Below, in pieces: positions 7,039 to 10,660 of a stretch of 10,660 bases of DNA. The translations under genes were made by a program, and so were the position numbers. Each line of letters begins with the position of its first letter. Position 1 is the stretch's first letter. The stretch is taken from NCBI GenBank assembly GCA_005801025.1, contig SYDZ01000045.1:1-10660 (forward strand), given 5' to 3'. This DNA is from Actinomycetota bacterium. GTDB taxonomy: Bacteria; Actinomycetota; Acidimicrobiia; Acidimicrobiales; Ilumatobacteraceae. The notes beneath the pieces are model-generated. The model was not told the DNA's origin. It worked only from the letters and a program-made list of their open reading frames with translations, and did not search any database.

Positions 7039-8298
7039 GTGACTTTTGACAGGGCCGAATCTTGTGATGCACCTCTCGATGTGACCTCAGTGCCGGTGCC
7101 GGGGATTGACTTGCGCGAGTGGACTGGTCTCTTGGCGTACGGTCGTCGTCGCGGAGAATTGTCAACAGAAGAAATCGTTGATGTTCTTCACGACGTTGAA
7201 TTATCACCTGCTGTGATTGACGCCGTGCGGGAGGCCATTGAAGATTCTGGTATTGCGGTTGATCAGTCATTTGATCTTGATGACAGTGGCGAAATGCGCC
7301 GGCCACAACTGCAAGGTTCGGTCATAGGTCCAGGCAAAGGAGCTACCAGCACGAACCGCCCCGCATCACGAATAGAACGAGACTCGGGAAGTCAGGATGC
7401 TGTCCGCCTGTATTTGCAAGAAATCAGTCGCATTACATTATTGACAGTTGATCAGGAGAGATTTCTTGGCCGTCGTATGACCGATGGTGTTCAAGCGCAG
7501 GCTGAATTGCTGGCTTTAGGTGATGATGTTTCCGTTTTGGATCGACGTCGGCTGAAGCGCCTGATTGATAACGGACGAAAAGCGCGTGAAGAAATGACAC
7601 AGGCCAACCTACGTTTAGTCGTCAGTATCGCCAAGCGCTATGCGCGTTCATCAATGCCTTTGGCGGATGCGATTCAAAGCGGAAATATTGGTCTTATCCG
7701 CGCTGTTGAGAAGTATGACTACACCCGCGGTTTTAAATTTTCTACATATGCAACATGGTGGATTAAACAGTCCATAGCTCGCGCGGTAGCTGAAGAGACG
7801 CGTAATATTCGGATCCCGGCGCATGCAATGGAGAGCATCAATCGGGCATTACGCGTGCAACGAGAGTTGTCGCAGAAGCTTCAGCGTGAACCGTCATTGA
7901 TTGAAATCGCGCAAGTACTTGGAGAAACTCCGGGCAAAGTGGCTGAGTATTTCAGTCTTGCTGCTGATACTAAAAGCCTTGATCAACCGACACGTGGTGA
8001 GGGGGATGCAACCTATGCTGACAATTTGGCGTCGACAGACAGCGTCGACCCAAGTGATGGGTTGCAATATGAAGATTTACGCGAGGCCCTGCAACTCGTA
8101 CTGAATGATCTCCCAGAGCGTGAGAAAGAAGTCATGAGGATGCGTTTTGGGCTTGGTGGCGGAGAAAACGCCACTCTGGAGGAGGTTGGGCAAGCCTTTA
8201 ACATCACCCGCGAGCGTGTCCGCCAGATTGAAGTCCGTACTTTGTTCCGCTTGCGACATGTGACTGCGAGCAGGACTCTGAGAGATTTTGTTGACTAG
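7039..8298 (+). CDS. rpoD: Primary-type RNA polymerase sigma-70 factor (RpoD/SigA)
   Basis: This 419-residue sigma factor directs RNA polymerase to promoters. Region 1.1-like sequence spans about 25-75, which marks a group 1 (housekeeping) sigma. Region 1.2 begins with DAVRLYLQEISRITLLT (about 120-136). Region 2 runs about 185-262: ANLRLVVSIAKRY, then YDYTRGFKFSTYATWWIKQ and NIRIPAH. Region 3 is about 263-335. Region 4 carries LPEREKEVMRMRFGLGGG and the -35-reading helix-turn-helix TLEEVGQAFNITRERVRQIE (about 379-398). GTG 7039 is chosen because it lies 2 bases after the dnaG stop with GGGGG upstream. Several normally invariant positions differ: DAIQSGN in place of DLIQEGN in region 2, Ala247 where E. 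coli has Thr440 (a -10 contact), and an altered region 3.2 finger (ATYADNLAST in place of the usual GDFIED type). It is probably still the main sigma given region 1.1 and the dnaG linkage; a divergent group 2 paralogue is the alternative. Confidence 0.93.
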   Translation: MTFDRAESCDAPLDVTSVPVPGIDLREWTGLLAYGRRRGELSTEEIVDVLHDVELSPAVIDAVREAIEDSGIAVDQSFDLDDSGEMRRPQLQGSVIGPGKGATSTNRPASRIERDSGSQDAVRLYLQEISRITLLTVDQERFLGRRMTDGVQAQAELLALGDDVSVLDRRRLKRLIDNGRKAREEMTQANLRLVVSIAKRYARSSMPLADAIQSGNIGLIRAVEKYDYTRGFKFSTYATWWIKQSIARAVAEETRNIRIPAHAMESINRALRVQRELSQKLQREPSLIEIAQVLGETPGKVAEYFSLAADTKSLDQPTRGEGDATYADNLASTDSVDPSDGLQYEDLREALQLVLNDLPEREKEVMRMRFGLGGGENATLEEVGQAFNITRERVRQIEVRTLFRLRHVTASRTLRDFVD

Positions 8299-8331
8299 CG
8301 TCTTCTGACCGATAGATGTCTCCTTCACGGG

Positions 8332-8337
8332 TATCCT
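8332..8337 (+). promoter_or_regulatory. Predicted -10 element of miaB (near-leaderless start)
   Basis: TATCCT (TANNNT) in the 48-base gap after rpoD is followed by 9 bases and then ATG 8347, with no Shine-Dalgarno. A second candidate in the gap is TTGACT (8291-8296, overlapping the rpoD end) spaced 16 bases from TAGATG (8313-8318). That would give a leader of about 25 bases lacking a ribosome-binding site, so it explains translation less well. Confidence 0.4.
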
Positions 8338-8346
8338 GACACCGTT

Positions 8347-9774
8347 ATGTCGCAACGAGAAGAACGCTCTTATGTCGTCAGAACCTTCGGGTGTCAGATG
8401 AACGACCATGATTCGGAGCGAATTTCCGGTCTTTTGGAGACTGATGGCCTAGTACCTGTGCAGGATGAAGAGGATGCGGACATCGTTGTCCTGAACACAT
8501 GCTGTATTCGTGAAAACGCAGATAACAAGTTGTACGGCAATCTCGGAATGTTGAAACGCTGGAAAGACGCTCGTGAAGGTCGCCAGATCGTGGTCTCTGG
8601 TTGCTTAGCGCAAAAGGATCGCGACATAGTGCGCGACCGCGCCCCGTGGGTTGATGTCGTGATGGGAACCCACAATGTCCATCGCGCCGCTGAACTCGTT
8701 GAGCAAGCGCGCACCTCAGGCCCAGTGACAGAGATCCTTCAAGAAGCAGTTCTTGACGACCATGCCATGTTCCCTTCTGCTCTTCCTGCCAAAAGGGTAA
8801 ATTCGTACGACGCCTGGGTCACTATTCAAATTGGTTGTGATAATTCCTGTGCTTTTTGCATCGTTCCCGCAGTACGCGGAGCAGAAATCAGTCGCCCATA
8901 CGAGGACATTGTCAATGAAGTTCGACTGTTGGTCTCCCAAGGTGTCACAGAGGTAACGCTGTTGGGTCAAAACGTGAATAGTTACGGACGTGATCTGCAG
9001 TTGGATAAGCGCCGATCCGGCGAATCTGTTTCCGCTGCGCCGCGATTTAGTGAACTGTTACGCGAGGTTGGCAATATTGAAGGTCTTCGTCGCTTGCGAT
9101 TTGTGAGTCCACATCCCAAAGACATGCGGCCGGAGACTTTCGCCACGATGGCAGAGGTTTCTTCGGTCTGCGAGCATCTCCATTATCCATTGCAATCAGG
9201 GAGTGATCGCATTTTGGCGATGATGCACCGTGGTTACTCGGCGCGGCGTTATCTGGAAAAAATCGTTGAAGCCAGGGGACTCATTGCTGACCTTGCAATT
9301 AGCACGGACATCATTGTCGGCTTTCCTGGTGAAACAGAGGCAGACTTTCAACAGACTCTTGAGGTGTCGGCAGCAGCCGAATATGACTACGCCTATACCT
9401 ACATGTTTTCGCCGCGTGAGGGCACTGAGGCGGAGCGCATGACAGATCTTTTTGTAGATCCAGTCGTCATAGCCGATCGATATGCCCGCCTGCGTGTCGT
9501 CGTTGAACATTCGGCCGTGCTCAAGCACGAAGCACGTATTGGACGAATTGAAGACGTTTTGATTGAAGGACCTTCACGGCGCAACCCTGTGGTCTACCAA
9601 GCTCGTACTCGCCAGAATAAAGTGGTGCACTTCACTCCGACAGAACCAATCCGCACGGGAAGTTACGGTTTGGTGGAAATCACCAGTGCCGCACCGCACC
9701 ATTTGCGTGGTGTGCTCGTTGAAGTCACGGCAGACCCCTTGCACAAAGTACGTATTCCAGTCGCTTCGCTGTGA
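8347..9774 (+). CDS. miaB: tRNA-2-methylthio-N6-dimethylallyladenosine synthase (methylthiotransferase MiaB)
   Basis: This 475-residue radical-SAM enzyme adds a methylthio group to C2 of prenylated A37 (i6A to ms2i6A) in tRNAs reading codons that begin with U. The N-terminal UPF0004 domain holds the auxiliary-cluster cysteines C16 (TFGCQMN), C52 (LNTCCIRE) and C86 (VSGCLAQ). The radical-SAM domain has CDNSCAFC, with C164, C168 and C171 binding the SAM cluster, then LLGQNVNSYGRDL (205-217), VSPHPKD and LQSGSDRIL. The C-terminal TRAM domain (about 405-470) binds tRNA. A short insertion rich in charged and small residues (about 218-232) separates the NSYG motif from the next helix. ATG 8347 gives a normal-length N-terminus just ahead of the first cysteine motif. 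miaA, whose product is the MiaB substrate-maker, starts 7 bases downstream. Confidence 0.97.
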   Translation: MSQREERSYVVRTFGCQMNDHDSERISGLLETDGLVPVQDEEDADIVVLNTCCIRENADNKLYGNLGMLKRWKDAREGRQIVVSGCLAQKDRDIVRDRAPWVDVVMGTHNVHRAAELVEQARTSGPVTEILQEAVLDDHAMFPSALPAKRVNSYDAWVTIQIGCDNSCAFCIVPAVRGAEISRPYEDIVNEVRLLVSQGVTEVTLLGQNVNSYGRDLQLDKRRSGESVSAAPRFSELLREVGNIEGLRRLRFVSPHPKDMRPETFATMAEVSSVCEHLHYPLQSGSDRILAMMHRGYSARRYLEKIVEARGLIADLAISTDIIVGFPGETEADFQQTLEVSAAAEYDYAYTYMFSPREGTEAERMTDLFVDPVVIADRYARLRVVVEHSAVLKHEARIGRIEDVLIEGPSRRNPVVYQARTRQNKVVHFTPTEPIRTGSYGLVEITSAAPHHLRGVLVEVTADPLHKVRIPVASL

Positions 9775-9777
9775 GGA
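9773..9777 (+). promoter_or_regulatory. Ribosome-binding site of miaA
   Basis: GAGGA overlaps the miaB TGA stop and lies 4 bases before ATG 9782. It is the clearest Shine-Dalgarno in the window and marks miaA as a downstream, probably translationally coupled, gene of the miaB transcript. Confidence 0.65.
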
Positions 9778-9781
9778 TTTG

Positions 9782-10660
9782 ATGACGTTTCGTTCATTGG
9801 TCATATTGGGCCCCACAGCCAGTGGAAAATCATCGTTGGCAATGGCTTTGGCGACATCTGACGCTGGTCGTGATTTGGGTATTGAACTGCTGTCCATTGA
9901 TGCCATGCAGGTGTATCGCGGAATGGATATCGGAACTGCTAAGCCGACCGTCAGCGAACAAGCTTTGGTGCGACACCATCTCATCGACTTAGTGGATGCC
10001 ACGCAAGCATTTACGGTGGCACAATTTCAAGTCGCCTATCGACATGCGGTTGACGAGATCACGAGCCGTGGTGGAAGGGCACTTCTCGTCGGCGGGACCG
10101 GACTGTATGTGCGCGCTGTGGTTGACGGTTTGACCTTGCCTGGTCAGTGGCCCGAGGTTCGGGAGCGACTTGATGATGAGTTGATCACTCTTGGATCTCA
10201 AGCCTTGCATCAACGTCTCTGCCATCTTGATCCCACGGCGGGGAGCAAGATGGAGCCGAGTAATTCGCGGAGAATCATTCGTGCCCTAGAAGTGTGTGAG
10301 GGGAGTGGGCGCCCTTTTTCTTCCTTTGGTCCGGGCGTGGATACTTACCCTGCGAGCGAGGTCCAACAAGTCGCTTTGCGCTGGCCCCGCGATGTTTTAG
10401 CGAGACGTATTGAAGAGCGCGTCCGAGTGATGATTGAGCGGGGACTGCCAGCCGAAGTAGAGAATCTTCTCACTCAAGGTCTGTCTCCAACAGCCCTGCA
10501 GGCTTTGGGTTACAAGGAGATGGTTGAACACATTGAGGGGCGCATGTCACTTGAAGAAGTCATTGCCACCATCGTCGTGAAAACTCGTCAGTTCGCAGTT
10601 CGTCAAGAGCGCTGGTTCCGTCGGGATCCACGAATCAACTGGTTTGACATCGAAAGTGAC
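9782..10660 (+). CDS. miaA: tRNA dimethylallyltransferase MiaA (3' end outside window)
   Basis: The frame is open from ATG 9782 to the window edge, giving 293 codons with no stop. The family is usually about 300 residues, so only a few are missing. MiaA transfers the dimethylallyl group of DMAPP to N6 of A37 in tRNAs reading UNN codons, making the substrate for MiaB. Visible motifs are the P-loop LGPTASGKSS (9-18); IDAMQVYRGMDIGTAKP (39-55), which carries the catalytic Asp40 and substrate-binding residues; VGGTGLYVRA (103-112); NSRRIIRALEV (161-171); and ALGYKEM (241-247). The usual DSMQ is DAMQ here, a common variant. ATG 9782 sits just before the P-loop strand and has a good GAGGA site. It lies 7 bases after miaB, so the two tRNA-modification genes form an operon. 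Confidence 0.96.
   Translation, partial: MTFRSLVILGPTASGKSSLAMALATSDAGRDLGIELLSIDAMQVYRGMDIGTAKPTVSEQALVRHHLIDLVDATQAFTVAQFQVAYRHAVDEITSRGGRALLVGGTGLYVRAVVDGLTLPGQWPEVRERLDDELITLGSQALHQRLCHLDPTAGSKMEPSNSRRIIRALEVCEGSGRPFSSFGPGVDTYPASEVQQVALRWPRDVLARRIEERVRVMIERGLPAEVENLLTQGLSPTALQALGYKEMVEHIEGRMSLEEVIATIVVKTRQFAVRQERWFRRDPRINWFDIESD

Noticed and set aside
8029..8049. Repeated GCGTCGAC within rpoD.
   Set aside because: Two copies of an 8-mer in coding sequence encoding ordinary residues in two different frames; no array, and chance is sufficient.
9574..10002. Minus-strand 142-codon open frame across the miaB/miaA junction.
   Set aside because: It is antisense to the MiaB TRAM region and the MiaA P-loop, both confidently coding on the plus strand, and has no motif of its own.
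1..10660. A new defence, mobile or biosynthetic system.
   Set aside because: All genes belong to recognised conserved families with intact motifs. There are no repeats, integrase, transposase or toxin-like genes, and no shift in base composition by eye.

Overview
The window is gene-dense bacterial chromosome of balanced base composition (about half G+C by eye), with almost no non-coding DNA. Every gene is a housekeeping or widely conserved one. The proteins look actinobacterial. The primase begins MGFVEEDIERVR and has a CPFHAEK zinc-ribbon; the dikinase has GGLVSHAAVVARGWG; dnaG and rpoD are adjacent, followed by miaB-miaA. The even G+C and tight packing fit an uncultured Acidimicrobiia-type aquatic actinobacterium, for example one related to Ilumatobacteraceae. 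That lineage guess is inference, not a sequence match.

Layout. Bases 2-271 (+) are the C-terminus of a YgfZ-type folate-binding protein. It converges with, and overlaps by 20 bases, a minus-strand gene (252-1505) for a membrane zinc protease of the M50/site-2 family with a long soluble C-terminal extension. A 48-base divergent gap follows, holding back-to-back promoter elements, then the large pyruvate phosphate dikinase gene ppdK (1554-4229, +). From there everything reads rightward: a TerC-family membrane protein (4274-5254), DNA primase dnaG (5264-7036), a primary-type sigma-70 factor rpoD/sigA (7039-8298), the tRNA methylthiotransferase miaB (8347-9774), and the tRNA dimethylallyltransferase miaA (9782 to the window edge, its stop lying outside).

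How the genes work together. dnaG-rpoD is the core of the classical macromolecular synthesis cluster (replication priming plus transcription initiation), here preceded by terC rather than rpsU. miaA and miaB act in sequence on the same base: MiaA prenylates A37 of tRNAs reading UNN codons, and MiaB then methylthiolates it. ppdK interconverts pyruvate and PEP and has no partner gene in view.

The most interesting non-coding signal is a recurring start architecture. Five genes that appear to begin transcripts (M50, ppdK, terC, dnaG, miaB) lack a Shine-Dalgarno sequence and instead have a TANNNT -10-like hexamer 6-9 bases before the start codon, which predicts leaderless mRNAs. The two genes tightly packed behind another gene (rpoD, miaA) have purine-rich ribosome-binding sites instead. 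I see no mobile element, CRISPR array, RNA gene, convincing terminator or unknown gene system. No gene-free stretch exceeds about 50 bases.
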